This document shows, one piece after another, positions 1 through 11,719 of a stretch of 35,072 bases of DNA; the first letter of the stretch is position 1; each line of letters starts with the position of its first letter. The notes beneath the pieces are model-generated. The model was not told the origin of the DNA and ran no database searches. It was given only the letters and a program-made list of their open reading frames with translations. The stretch spans positions 1 to 35,072 of the forward strand of contig MU626459.1 in the NCBI GenBank assembly GCA_025603075.1, read 5' to 3'. Origin of the DNA: Neoconidiobolus thromboides FSU 785 (lineage: Eukaryota > Entomophthoromycota > Entomophthoromycetes > Entomophthorales > Neoconidiobolaceae). Both the position numbers and the translations under genes were made by a program.

Positions 1-65
1 AAATTTGGATTAATTTCTAAGTAGATTCTGAAACCAATTAGGACAGCCCCATTTGTTAAAAAAAG

Positions 66-168
66 ATATGGGGATGTTTTTTAATTTCATCATCTTTTCC
101 ATTTTTGAGTGCCATTTGAGTGGAAGGATTGTTAGTAAAATTCTTAAACACAAAAATACATCCCTATA
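66..168 (+). mobile_element. Family A foldback MITE, copy 1
   Basis: Begins ATATGGGGATGT and ends with ACATCCCT, a one-base variant of the usual CATCCCCA. The internal landmarks of the family are all present: TTTCCA, a GTGCCATTTGAGTGGA centre, TTAGTAAAATTCTTAAAC, then the right end. It encodes nothing. Confidence 0.8.
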
Positions 169-512
169 ATATTACAAAAGATTTTTATATTAGTTATTGT
201 TTTGAAAAAAGCTATTAAAACCAGGGACTGAAAACAATTAATTAAAAAATTTTTATGGCTTAACTTTTTACGATTACTCATAAGCTTAAAAACATATTAA
301 ATTTTTATTTATAAATAATATTACAAAATGTCAATAAAGTTTAAACAAAATAATATATAAAATAAAAATAAACTTGGTATTGAAGTTTATTTATAAAAAA
401 AAAGATCATTATAAAATAACAATACTTTTAAGTGATATTTTTCTTATTTATAATATCTTTAATCAAATAGTTTTATGCAAAATTTCTATTTAATTTCTTT
501 TATTTAAAAAGA

Positions 513-614
513 ATATGGGGCTGTTTTTAGTTTCATTATTTTTCCATTTTTTAAGCGCTATTTGAGTGGAAAGATTGTAGTAAAATTCTTAAACAAAAAA
601 ACACATCTCCATAT
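513..614 (+). mobile_element. Family A foldback MITE, copy 2
   Basis: Starts ATATGGGGCTG and ends CATCTCCATAT. The centre reads TTAAGCGCTATTTGAGTGGA and keeps the AGCGCT palindrome. Termini differ from the consensus by one base each. Confidence 0.8.
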
Positions 615-1183
615 AATTTAAAAATATCAAAGCAAAGCTAAAGCTTAAAGTTTTTTTGCACAAGCTCAGAATGATATAAAAATAATTTGATAAATTTTAA
701 TTAACTCATATAATAAAAAGTTAATTTAAACTAACCTGAAATTAATGTTAATGATTACTTTATAGCATACTAATAAAATTTTGTATAATTTTTTAAATAT
801 TTTTTAATTTATTTTCAAAATTTATTTATCAAGCCTAATTTAATATTATCAAATTAAATAATAGTATTATATTTTATTTCTTTTTTGTAGTTAATTACAA
901 TAATTATATAAAATCAATTTATGCTTTTCTATAATAATTCTTACTTAGCTATAAAATAATAAAACATATAAGATCTATGTTATTTTAGCAGAAAGCTTTA
1001 TTAAAACTGTAAATTTAAAAAAAAATAATAATACATTTTGAGATTTTATATAAAATAAAGTAAACTTTTTTATTTATACAAAATTTCCACATGCTTTGTG
1101 ATTTATTTAAGCTAAAAGTTGATATTGCAGGACTTAAGCTATATATCTAATTGTAAATTTTATTTTTATTTTTTAGAATTAAT

Positions 1184-1290
1184 ATTTGGGGATGTATTTT
1201 TTCATTTAAGAATTTTATTAGTAATCTTTTCGCTCGAATGGCACTTAAAAAAAGAAAAGGTAATGAAATCAAAAAAAACATCATCATTTA
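1184..1290 (-). mobile_element. Family A foldback MITE, copy 3 (inverted)
   Basis: Reverse orientation: TTTGGGGATGTATTTTTT at the left, then TTTAAGAATTTTATTAGTAA, and AACATCATCATTT at the right. The right end is degenerate. A spurious 60-codon frame crosses it. Confidence 0.75.
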
Positions 1291-1573
1291 TTATTTGGTA
1301 AATTTTAAACATTTGTAAATATGCTATCAAACATTAGTAGTAAGGAATTTGATATAAAAAATCTATGATTATTTATAAACTAATTTAATAAACATCAATT
1401 GCATAAAAATAGCTAACTTTGAATTATTTTTCAACAATATTTTAAGTTTTTTTACTATGTATTTATATTAAACTGTATTTATTAAATTTGTCCTTATTTT
1501 TTGACAAGAATAAATTAAAAAAACATATATATTTGCTGATAAATAATTTAAAAGTAAAAAATCAATTTAAAAA

Positions 1574-1684
1574 TATATGGGGATATATTTTTGTGTTTAA
1601 GAATTTTACTAACAAATTTTCCGCTTAAATAGTGCTTAAAAAATGGAGAAAATAATGAAGTCAAAAAAAACACACCCATATAAC
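1574..1684 (-). mobile_element. Family A foldback MITE, copy 4 (inverted)
   Basis: Starts ATATGGGGATATATTTTTG and ends with CACACCCATAT. The centre carries AAATAGTGCTTAAAAAATGGA, the reverse complement of the family core. Confidence 0.78.
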
Positions 1685-2156
1685 TATATAGTTTATATAA
1701 AATATAAAAAAATCTATCATATTAAAAAGTTTTTTATACTTTATATCAAAAGGCTGTACATAAAAAATATAATAATAGCTATAAAGTATAAATGCTAGAA
1801 TATAAACATAGTGTTTTTTATAATTAAATAATAAAAATCCTTATAGTAAATATCAATAAAGAAAACTTTAAATTAGTTGTGTAAAATTTAAAAACATTTA
1901 ATTTTAGTAATATGATTATTTTAAGTTAACTAAATTTAAGTGATGATTATTATAAAATTCAATGGTTGATGAAAAAATAACATACAATAATAAATAGCTT
2001 ATATAAAATATTATGAAAAATCATATATATTAGTTATAGATTACATAAAAAACTATAAAACGAGTTTTTTTCAAAACATAAGCATATTAATCTATAATAA
2101 AAGCTAAAAAATTGTAAAAGCAAAGTAAAAATAACTTTTTTTAAAACAAAAAGTCA

Positions 2157-2732
2157 ATATGGGGATGCTTTGTGAAATATTGCTTTGTCAGTCCCATGGT
2201 TAATTATAGCATAACAATCGCCTAAGCTGTTGTGTTCTCGAGCTCAGAGGAAATCAATCCCATGTTCTTATTTTGATTTGTTATGAGAATTTCTAGCTCC
2301 ATTCCAAAAGAATGTTATCTTCTCATTTTGATATTTCTATTTTTCAGAGTATAAAAGAGTTTACAGAGTATAGTAGTTCGAGGCTTTTTAACTGAATTAA
2401 TCCCTGATATCTCGAACATTTAATAAAGCCACTAAGTTTTCTTAATAGTATTTTACCTAGATTTACATTAGTATTGTCTATTCTATTTGTCTTATATAGC
2501 TTGTAACCTATTACGTGCTATTCCTCATAACCCAAGTCTATCTTAGTCACATAAACTAAGACCTTTCGACTTATAGTGTAGTCAACCCAGCAATAGCTGT
2601 TCTTGACTCCAAACCCTGAGTACCAGATTTCACAGCTTTTTGCCTTGGTTGCTTTTTCGATTTCTAAGTGCTATTTGAGTGGAAAGGTTGTTAATAAAAT
2701 TCTTAAACGAAAAAATACATCCCCAAATGTTT
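2157..2732 (+). mobile_element. Family A MITE split by a solo LTR
   Basis: The left arm (ATATGGGGATGCTT, ending at 2170) and the remainder (2635-2732, with AAGTGCTATTTGAGTGGA and CATCCCCA) are separated by a 464-bp LTR-like insert at 2171-2634. GCTT occurs on both sides of the insert. Removing the insert and one GCTT gives a normal A element, so the LTR arrived after the MITE. Confidence 0.8.
2171..2634 (+). mobile_element. Solo LTR, copy 1, with 4-bp target duplication
   Basis: This 464-bp element begins TGTGAAAT and ends ATTTCACA, the TG...CA inverted termini typical of long terminal repeats. It is flanked by GCTT at 2167-2170 and 2635-2638. Inside lie a TATA-box-like TATAAAAG at 2350-2357 and an AATAAA at 2422-2427, in the order expected for an LTR promoter and polyadenylation signal. 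No gag-pol sequence lies next to it, so it is a solo LTR. A 4-bp duplication fits several LTR clades; the superfamily cannot be decided from this. Confidence 0.8.
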
Positions 2733-2863
2733 ATATGATCAGAAAATAGAGTGACAACTAATTTAAGGTTTGTTAAAAATAGATTTGGAATGTCAATAAA
2801 ATTGAGTTTTACAACTTAAGCAAATCAATAAAAAATAAAAAATGAAAAATTTAAAGGGGACAT

Positions 2864-3018
2864 TGCAGGTGCTATAATTCTTCTATTGCAACTAGTTTGC
2901 AGTGATTTTGGATTTTATTTTTGATGTTTTTTTGATGCTTAATCTATAAATTCGAATACGATTTAAGCAAAAAATTATTCAATAAACACTTAGGTTGTAA
3001 TAGAGTTAGAGGAACTAT
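2864..3018 (+). mobile_element. Family C small inverted-repeat element, copy 1
   Basis: The left end (GCAGGTGCTATAATTCTTC, then TATTGCAACTAGTTTGCAG) and the right end (GGTTGTAATAGAGTTAGAGG) are imperfect inverted repeats. Both ends match the corresponding parts of the element at 19768-19932 in the same order and spacing. No coding capacity. It is diverged, so boundaries are approximate. Confidence 0.5.
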
Positions 3019-3616
3019 ATGAGAGAAAATTAAAGGAGACGTGAGAAAAATCATCAAAAGAGACTCTTAATTTCTACTAATAAAAATAAAGAATAAGAAG
3101 AATAGGTTTTTAATTGAACTACTGGGCTACTGCTAAGACCACAATTCTATAGTGATTGATCCTGTTGACGTTTATTTATAGCCTTTAATTTAACTATACC
3201 AACCTAAATTCATATTAAATGGTATTTTTTGCATGGGTCTTTCTTCTAATAATTTTCAGTATAAAATGCTTATGAACTAAAACAATAATATCTAAACAAG
3301 TTCATTAAAAATACTAGACACTGCCTAGCTAATTTAGTCAGGGCTTGGTATTTGAAATTTTAAAGGAATTATGATTTTTATTATGATAAGATGGAACAAA
3401 GTCATTATCCAACTCTAAAGGTATATTTATATACTAATTCATATGGTGTTATTAATTTAATTTATCTTTAATTAAACGTTTATTAAAGTTTATTTGGATT
3501 TTTGTTTAGACACTAGACTTAACTTATTTAAGAATGCTTTTGGCTCACTAATTTTTCCTGCAAATTCATAAATGAGTGTAAGCTTAAGTTTTTACAATTT
3601 TGGTAAATTCGACTTT

Positions 3617-3885
3617 TTAAGCAGATTTGGATTAAGTGTCATCCATTTACTAATTCTTTATTGATCATGTAATCACAGTCTAATTGCTAATAAAACTGAT
3701 TTAGTTTTTTAATGATAAATGGCATAAAATGGGTATAAAACTATAGTAATATGTATAATTAAATATTAAATATACAATTATAGTATAGTTTTTCAATATT
3801 TATTACTTTATAAAAAGTTAAGTGATATAAAAATTGAATTACTTATAAATATGTCCTCTATTTTTAGAAAACCAAATCTGCTTAA
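3617..3885. mobile_element. Candidate TTAA-flanked MITE
   Basis: TTAAGCAGATTTGG at 3617-3630 is repeated exactly in inverted form at 3872-3885, with a 241-bp A+T-rich interior. The outermost four bases on each side are TTAA, the target site duplicated by piggyBac-type elements, which would leave a 10-bp terminal repeat GCAGATTTGG. Only one copy is visible, and the repeat is short for a firm call. Confidence 0.35.
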
Positions 3886-4013
3886 TATTTATTAACTATC
3901 AGACTAAATTAAGCATAATTTCCAATACAAAAACGAGTTAATTTAATTAGAAATAGTTAAAAGTATATAAAACAAATAATCTTATCTTTTTTTTTTGTTA
4001 GTTTAATTGCTAG

Positions 4014-5655
4014 TTTAGCCTAAAGAAAACGTCATCTGCTGATACTCAAGTCAATGAAGTATTTACAATACAGAATAATGAGAAAGGAATAGAAAATCAA
4101 GCTCCAGTCAATCAAACGAACATTGACGAACCAAGAATAGCCCTATCGAAAACGAAATTCAGTTTAATTATACTTAGTCTAGTTTTATCCATTTTTGTAG
4201 CTGCTTTAGATAATACAATTATTGGTACTTCTTTAGCAAACATTACTTCCGATTTTAATGCTTTTGATGAAGCAACTTAGGTAGCTACTTCTTATTTATT
4301 ACCCTCAACTGTATTCCAACCTTTATATGGTAAATTTTCTGACATTTTTGGTCGACGTGTTGTTATGTTATTTACCCTTAGTATCTTTTTAGTTGATTCA
4401 GTACTATGTGGTGCTGCATAAACTATTGAAATGTTAATTATTTGTTGTGCTATTGCTGGTATCGGTGGGGGTGGTCTTATCTCTCTTTCAGTTATTATTA
4501 TATCCGATATAGGTTGATTAAGAAGAAGAGGTATATTTATGGGTATGATTGGAGCTAACTTTGTTGTTGCTTCGGCTGTTGGTCCATTAATGGGCGGTGC
4601 TCTTACCGAAAAAGCTAGTTGGAGGTGGTGTTTCTATACTAATATCCTAATTTGTTTAGTAGCTATGCTTGTTATTGGATTTTTCCTTCGTTTACCTACT
4701 CCTAAAGAAAACATGAAAGAAAGGTTAACCAAAGTCGATTATTTAGGTTCAATTACCTTACTTATCTTTACTTCACTTATAGCATTAGGCTTAAATTGGG
4801 GGCGGACGACAGTATCCTTAGAATTCTCCAGCAGTTATTATTTCGCTTTTTTTAGGTATTGTTTTCTTACTTCTTTTCATCTTCTTTCAACGGAAAGTAT
4901 CCAAGGAACTAATCATTCCAGCTTATGTTTTGGTTCGTAATATTATCTCCCCCAATATTACTGCCTTTTTCAATGGAAGTATATTTTCTGCAACAATTAT
5001 TTATTTACCATTATATTATCAAATTGTCCATCGAGCATCAGTTATTAATTCTGGTTTACAACTTTTAGCTACTATGTTAGGTATGGTTTCGATGTCAATT
5101 AGTTCTGGTGTTTTTATGGTTAAAACTGGTATCTATCGCCAACTTTCTATAGCTGGTACTGATATTAGTATTATTGATACTACTCTTATGGGATCTTTAA
5201 TGGGAGTCAATATTTCAAGATCAGAGTTGATTGTATTTTCATTGTTAATTGGTTTAGGTGTAGGTCTTTGTATTCAAATCAATACAATTGTATCACAACC
5301 AGCTGTTATCATGAAAGATGCAGCTATTGTAACATCGTTGGTTAGTTTCTCACAATCTTTAGGCAGTGTAATAGGAATAGCGGTTTTAGGAGCTGTACAT
5401 CAAGATGTATTAACCTCCTCCCTAGCCAAAAATGTACTAACTGTCAGTGTTGGAGCTTTACTTCAATCATCAACTTATATTCAAACTTTGAAACCAGAAT
5501 TTAGAGTTGCAGTAGTTCAATCTTATGTTGATGGTTTCCATTCTATGGTTTTAACTGGAATTGCTTTCTTTTCTATTTCGTTTATATCTTCTCTTTGTTT
5601 AAAACACATTCCTTTAAGGAGTATGGGAGCTCCAGCTAGTGGAAGAGCCTCCTAA
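4014..5655 (+). pseudogene. Decayed DHA2-family MFS drug:H+ antiporter
   Basis: The conceptual translation follows a 14-helix drug:proton antiporter from a hydrophilic N-terminus to a C-terminal stop. Family landmarks are LDNTIIGTSLANI in helix 1, a SYLLPSTVFQPLYGKFSDIFG stretch, a GxGGGG motif, and the motif C region VGPLMGGAL. Breaks seen: TAG at 4278-4280 where tryptophan is expected, TAA at 4419-4421, TGA at 4515-4517, an extra G in the five-G run at 4798-4802, and TAG at 4819-4821 (tryptophan expected) in the shifted frame. After that the frame is open to TAA at 5653-5655. No start codon is visible; a TAG lies in frame at 4011. The length of about 547 codons is near normal for the family. 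The long open 3' half suggests recent inactivation. It sits between two oppositely oriented solo LTRs. Confidence 0.88.
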
Positions 5656-5926
5656 ATAGTTGACACTTACTAGTATTATATTATATTTATAATTTAGGAT
5701 GATCTTTATTCCTTTGATTAATCTTAGAATAAATTTAATTGTTTTTAAAAGCATTTCATAGAATTGTTACAAGCTTGCTCATTCCAAAATTATTTTATCA
5801 ATCAATAAAATGTGATAGACTTTTATTTCATGGTGTTAATTTTTTTACATAACAACTAAAATTTTCAAAACTGAAATATTATACACTTTTTTTATTGATT
5901 AGCTTAAAATGGAATTTTTATCATTC

Positions 5927-6388
5927 TGTGAAATCTGATACTCAGGGTTTGGAGTCAAGAACAGCTATTGCTGGGTTGACTACACTATAAGTCGAAAGGT
6001 CTTAGTTTATGTGACTAAGATAAACTTGGATTATAAAGAATAGCACGTAATAGGTTACAAGCTATATAAGACAAATAGAATAGACAATACTAATGTAAAT
6101 CTAGGTAAGATACTATTAAGAAACCTTAGTGGCTTTATTAAATGTTCGAGATATCAAAGAATAATTAGTTAAAAAGCCTCGAACTACTATACTTTGTAAA
6201 CTCTTTTATACTCTGAAAAATAGAAATATCAAAATGAGAAGATAATATTCTTTGGAATGCAGCTAGAAATCCTCATAGCAAATCAAACTAAGAACGTGGG
6301 ATTGATTGTCTCTAAACTTGAGAACACAACAACTCAAGTGGTTATTATGTTATAATCAATTATGGAGCTAACAAAGCGATATTTCGCA
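5927..6388 (-). mobile_element. Solo LTR, copy 2 (inverted, no target duplication)
   Basis: The left end is TGTGAAATCTGATACTCAGG and the right end ATATTTCGCA, a slightly mutated terminus. Length is 462 bp. By eye it is nearly identical to the copies at 2171 and 13369, in opposite orientation. Flanks are ATTC and AAGG, so no 4-bp duplication is preserved. It directly abuts a family A remnant. Confidence 0.78.
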
Positions 6389-6482
6389 AAGGATGCTTTT
6401 TTGATTTCATCACTTTTTCCATTTATTAAGTACTATTTGAATGGAAAAGTTGTTGACAAAATTTTTGAAAAAAAATCTCTAT
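6389..6482 (+). mobile_element. Family A MITE remnant beside an LTR
   Basis: GGATGCTTTTTTGATTTCATC, then TTTCCATTTATTAAGTACTATTTGAATGGAAAAG, follow the family order. The outer left terminus (ATATGG) is missing where it meets the LTR, and the right end is degenerate (AAATCTCTATAT). Confidence 0.6.
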
Positions 6483-6636
6483 ATCAATTTTTTACTTTAA
6501 TGTTTATCAGTATGGAAATGACTATAGTATAAGAGGCTTTGAAATCATCAGGGCTATATTATAGAATTTTATTACCAGGTTATAATAATTAAAATTGTTT
6601 TAATAGCTTTATTATTACTTGGAAATATAACTGAAT

Positions 6637-9600
6637 TTAAGCGTCATTTATAAAAGAATTCTGTGCCATTTGCTCTAAAGTTTCGAAATCTCCTGATTCT
6701 TTACACATTGCTCTGAACAAGCTATCTTCTTGCTTAATTAGATTAGCTGGACTATCGAATTCTTTGATAATACCATGATCTAATAATTTTTTAGTATCAA
6801 TACTATTATAACTATAAAATATATTACCCATAACTACAACTTTATCATAATCAATAATCGATCTTAATCGATGAGCAATACACAACAAAGTAGATTGTGA
6901 AAGTTCTTGACGGATAGTTTTTTGGATCTTAACACCAGTAGTGTAATCAACAGATGCAGTAGCTATTATAAATATTATACAATTGTATGTTGACAAATAA
7001 AGTTACAATTACCTTCATCCATAATAATAACTTTTGATTGTTTAAGTAAAGCACGAGCAAGGGATAAAAGTTGACGTTGTCCTTGTGAAAAGTTTTGCCC
7101 ATTTTCTGTGACAACTTGATCTAAACTTTTTATAACTGTATTTGTTTCTTCTGGTAAGTCATATATGGGGGATTCGTTATCAATCAAATGTACTCTTCTC
7201 AATGAATTCCAAAGCTGTTGATCTTCATATTGATTGAATGGGTCCAAATTAGATCTTATAGTCCCAGAAAATAATATAGCATCTTGAGGGATGATAGTAA
7301 GATTTGAGCGAAGATCAAATAAACCTATTTTATGAATATCAATATCATCGATATAAATTGAACCTTTTTCTGGGTCAACAAATCTAAAGAAAGCTAAAGC
7401 TAAAGTTGATTTTCCAGCTCCTATTAATTATTTAAATCATTAGTTATTGATATGTTAATAGAATAACGATATTACCTGTTCTTCCAACTATTCCTATTTT
7501 TTCCCCTCCTTTTATACTCAATGATATTCCTTTAATGACTGGATCACGATCTGGAGCGTATCTTAAAATCAGATTGTTTATTTCTATTTTTCCTTCTGTA
7601 GGCCACTATTAAGACGATAATTAATTTGCATACACATTTAAATAATTATTTTACCTTAGGTGGAGGGCAATTAGAAGGTATTTTTCTAGGAGGCTCTGAT
7701 GGTACATCAAGGTATTCTTGTATACGCTCGATCGAATTCATGTTCATTTCGATCATTGAATAAAAGCGTGCTATCCACTAAAAAAAAATTAATATATTAA
7801 ATAAAAAAAGAATAAATAAGTACCAAAATGTGCGAAGAGAAGTTTAAAGCATATGATAAAGCTAAACCAATCAAAGCTGAATTAAGTTGTTCACTGAATA
7901 ATAAAAGGAGTGAACCAGTAGCAAAAGTAACTATTCCACCAACTAAATCAGAACGAATTGAAAGCCAGCGGTTAGCAGTCCAAAGGTAAAAGAAACATCT
8001 AATATTATCATCTATTTTTTCATAGTTTGTATCTCTAAACCTTGTAACTTGTTCATATGCTCTAATAGTTGTTACTCCTTGAAGAGTTTCACCACATTGG
8101 GCATAAATAGGGGATCTAGATACTGACTCAATTCGTTTAATTTCTCTAGAACCACCAATATAAAATTGAATAACATAATAAAACATCATCAAAATTATTA
8201 AAGCTGCTACAAGGAATTGTGGAAGAATAAATGCAATCATAGATAAAATGATAATTGATGCAAAAATTTCAGAAACAAATACACCTGAAGATGCCATAAG
8301 TTCTTGATCAATACATTGTAAATCTTTTGAAAATCTGTTAATAAGTCTACCAACAGGAGTTGTATCAAAGAATCGAATTGGTGCATGTAAAATATTATCT
8401 AATAAAGAATCATGAAGTATACGTGATGCTTTAATTGATCCCCAAAATTGATAGCTAACTCTGAGTATAACAGTAAGTACGCTCATAGCGGAAATAATTA
8501 TATAAATGTTGATATAATAATCAAGGTCATTGTTTGATTTCAATGTTAATACAGATTTTGTATAAAATTCTACAATGGGATGAGTAACGGCTTCATAAAG
8601 TTGCTTGATGGGTAAAGCATCAAATGACATATATATAAAACTATTTAATTGTAATCCATTAGTATCAGGTATCTTATCCCCAGCATTTGCCCAAATTTTG
8701 ATCCACCAATCAAGGACGGCAGGTAATGTTTGATAAATAACAAATATTCCTAAGAAACCAAACCAATAAATATTACCTCCAGATGCTTTAAAATAAGAAC
8801 TGTATATTTCAAATTTCACTGCGCCTTTTGCACGCTCTTCTTCTAATACTAGTTTTTTGGGGTTGGTAACTTCTAAGTTTGGAGGTAAATATGACCCTGT
8901 ATCAAAACGTGATGTAGCACCGTGCGATTCAGATACTATAGATTCTTTATGAGATTGATCTTCGAACATGTTCAACTCAGCTTTGATAGATGGAATCGAT
9001 TCTACATCTTTACGAGATCCATTAGCTATCACTTCACCTTGACTGTTTAAGACTACTACATACTCAGCATGATAAAAAGTCAAACTGATATTATGAGTAA
9101 CAAGAATCCTAGTCCTATTTTTCATTATATCTCCCATAAAACAATTATGGAATATGAATTTAGCTGTGTGAGCATCTAAAGCTGATAAACAATCATCCAT
9201 AATGATATGGCTAGCTCTACTGTATACAGCTCGAGCTAATGAAAGGCGTTGTTTTTGACCGCCAGATAAAGTAATTCCTTTTTCACCAACCTCAGTAAGA
9301 TCACCATCTTCAAGTGAATTGAAATCTGGTAAAAGTGCACATACTTTAATAACCTCTTGATAGCGAGCCTCATTGTATGGCTCCCCAAAAAGAATATTGT
9401 TTCTAACTGTATCTTGTTGTATCCAAGCTGATTGTATTACATAAGCTATACCTCCATTTAAACTAAAATCTTTGGTACAAGTTGTTGATTCTATATTTGA
9501 TTTTCTTGGTAGATAAACAGATCCTTCAAGGATAGACATTTCTCCAAGTAATCCTGAAAGTAATGAAGTTTTACCAGAGCCAGTAGGTCCAACAATAATA

Positions 9601-11719
9601 CTCAATTTGTTTAGTGGGAATGACAAATTTAAGTTAGAAAGAGTAAACTGGTCCCCTTCTTCACTTGAGTCCCATTGTAGTTTAGCGTTTTTAAATCCTA
9701 TTATAGGGTCGTCTGGGTTCTCTGGTTCTTTTAAAATTTGAAATTTTTCAGTTTCAGGCTCCTTTAAAAATTTATCTATCCTTCCTAACGATACTTTTGC
9801 TTGTAAAAAATAATTAATAATATCTGGAAGTTGATCTACAGGCTCTCTAAGAAACTTAAAGATTAGCAATGATGTAAAAGCAATTGTAGGAGTCAAAACG
9901 TTTCCGGCTATTTTTGTATAGGTATAGAATGTACCAATGGTGATAAGCATAGGGAAGCAGAACCATACAGTTGCTCCAACAATCCAAATTGCCATTCTTT
10001 TAATAAGTACCTGTAATTCGGCTGTTCTAGCTGAATCAATACGACCTCGAAATTGACCTTCCCAAGCAAAGAACTTTATGATTCTTATTCCCTGAAGTAA
10101 TTCGTTGACTATATCCATCCTTTTATCACTGCATTTCATAAGCTCAGTTTGAATTTTTTCCCATTTCATTGATACTACATAATTAATTGGCATAACAATA
10201 AATGTAAGCAATAAACCAACTAAAGCTGACCACCCTAAAATTTGATAAAGGTACCATGAGGTAACACCAATTTGTATAGGAACAGAATATAAAAAGTTTA
10301 AATAACAACATGTTTCAGCAATTTCATGTGCATCCACAGACATAAAGTTAGTTATTTTACCTGCATTAGAAACCTTTGAATCTTCTTTTTGGCTTGAAAT
10401 ATCTTTTCTTCTTAAAGTTTTCGAATAAACTTCCCCCATAACGATTGATTTTACACGGATTCCTACCCTACGTCCATAGAAAAGCGATTGAGAATCAGTT
10501 ATTGATTTAAGCATAACAACAACGAGTAAACAAACAATAACATAAAATCCATACTCTTTATATTTTAAACCAAGAGGAAGTTCTTTGTCAGTATTTTCCA
10601 TTAATTGCAAAAATTCATGTAAGAGAATTGGACTGAGAAAATTGAAACAAATAGTAAATAAGCTAAATACCATTTGCATAAATAGTTCTTGCTTAAAATT
10701 GCTAAATATTTTGAATATAAAGGACCATTCCTTTGGAAAATCTAGAAATTTTTGACATAAACTTGCAGCTTTTTCATCTGGTCTAAGATCCCATACATCA
10801 TTAGGTTCAATAGAACTATTATAACCATATCTTAAAAAAGGAATAACCCAAGAAAAGGTTGCAATTGAGAGTAAAGATTCATATGGTTCAGGAGATGGAT
10901 ATATTTTACTCTTTAATGCAAGTTTATTAAATTCAGCCAAATTGATATTCATCAAAAAGGAGTATAAAACCAAAGATAACTCTATTACACAGGTTAGTGT
11001 TTGTAAAATATAGTTTATGTTGGATGGAATTGAGAAATTAGTTGAATAAATTAGTGTCCTTAAATAAAAGCAATCTACTAAAAATGATATCAAATAAAAC
11101 CCTTTTAAATGATTCAAAAACGTAAAGTTTTGATTTAATACTGCTAGTATAGTGGCATAACTCCAAAAAGCTGTTGTTAGTAAACTCTCATAAATCGTTG
11201 AAGAAAATCCAGAGTTATAACCATAGATAAATGTAAGTGTAGCTCTTAATGATAAAATAATAACGTGTATAAAAGAAATCCATATTAATTTGCTATTATG
11301 AGCTTGTGGTGTTTTAATGTATGTTCTTGAATACTTTGGCTCTGAATCTTCCATTGTTTTATTTGATTGATTTCCAGAACTTAAAGTTCCATAGTTTGAA
11401 TTGTCTTGGTTTAAAGCTCTAGTTTCATCTGAATCAAGAGTTATATATTGATGATTCCTATGAATTATGCGATAAAAGTTGGTAAATATTATCACAACTA
11501 ATGATCCTAATATATAAGCTGGGATTAATCCTAATTTGAAAAGACTTGAAAATAAATTAGATTTAATTATAATAGATTAAAGTTTACATTATAGAAATAC
11601 ACTCGTTAAATGATTCATATTCGCCTAATGGCTAATAAAATTAGTTTAGTTATTTTTACAAGCTATTAACTTACCCATGCGCCCAAAGTGGCACATATCT
11701 TTTTGGAATCAGTATACAT
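6637..11719 (-). CDS. ABCC-subfamily (MRP-type) multidrug/conjugate ABC transporter
   Basis: Predicted ATP-driven exporter of the MRP/Ycf1-Ybt1 class, probably in the vacuolar or plasma membrane. Exons on the minus strand: 11719-11675, 11631-11588, 11544-7824, 7777-7655, 7605-7476, 7420-7013, 6962-6828 and 6779-6637. All junctions are GT-AG, all phases agree, and the total is 1582 codons. The N-terminus (MYTDSKKICATLGAW...) and five or so extra helices form a TMD0, as in long MRPs. NBD1 has Walker A GPTGSGKT (about residue 681), signature LSGGQ (about 791) and Walker B IIMDD, the usual ABCC aspartate in place of the catalytic glutamate. NBD2 has Walker A GRTGAGKS (about 1355), signature FSQGQ, Walker B IIMDEA and H-loop AHR. 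An intron splits the second Walker A. The long third exon is open further upstream without an ATG, which is why two small 5' exons were sought; both have good splice signals. Substrate unknown. Functional by all visible criteria. Confidence 0.93.

Larger units (their letters stand above)
1..4013. other. Repeat-rich noncoding region, no gene recognised
   Basis: A very A+T-rich stretch with no reading frame I can link to a protein. It holds four intact family A MITEs, a fifth A copy split by a solo LTR, one family C element and one TTAA-flanked inverted-repeat element, each listed separately. A 60-codon frame at 1119-1301 runs through an A element and is a by-product of it. The rest looks like unconstrained A+T-rich sequence. 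Confidence 0.6.
5656..6636. other. Intergenic region with LTR and MITE remnant
   Basis: Lies between the MFS pseudogene and the 3' end of the ABC transporter gene. It contains a full-length solo LTR in minus orientation and a family A remnant touching it. I see no gene in it. Confidence 0.6.

Noticed and set aside
1119-1301. 60-codon frame that could be a small gene
   Set aside because: Most of it lies inside an inverted family A element and its flanking A+T-rich DNA; no signal, domain or supporting context.
2171-2634. DNA transposon with inverted ends instead of an LTR
   Set aside because: The TG...CA ends, 4-bp duplication, TATAAAAG followed by AATAAA, and length near 460 bp fit a solo LTR better; inverted similarity is limited to the outermost bases.
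4014-5655. Stop-codon reassignment or readthrough in the MFS gene
   Set aside because: All three stop codons occur in it and a frameshift is also present, while every other gene ends normally at a stop; pseudogenisation is simpler.
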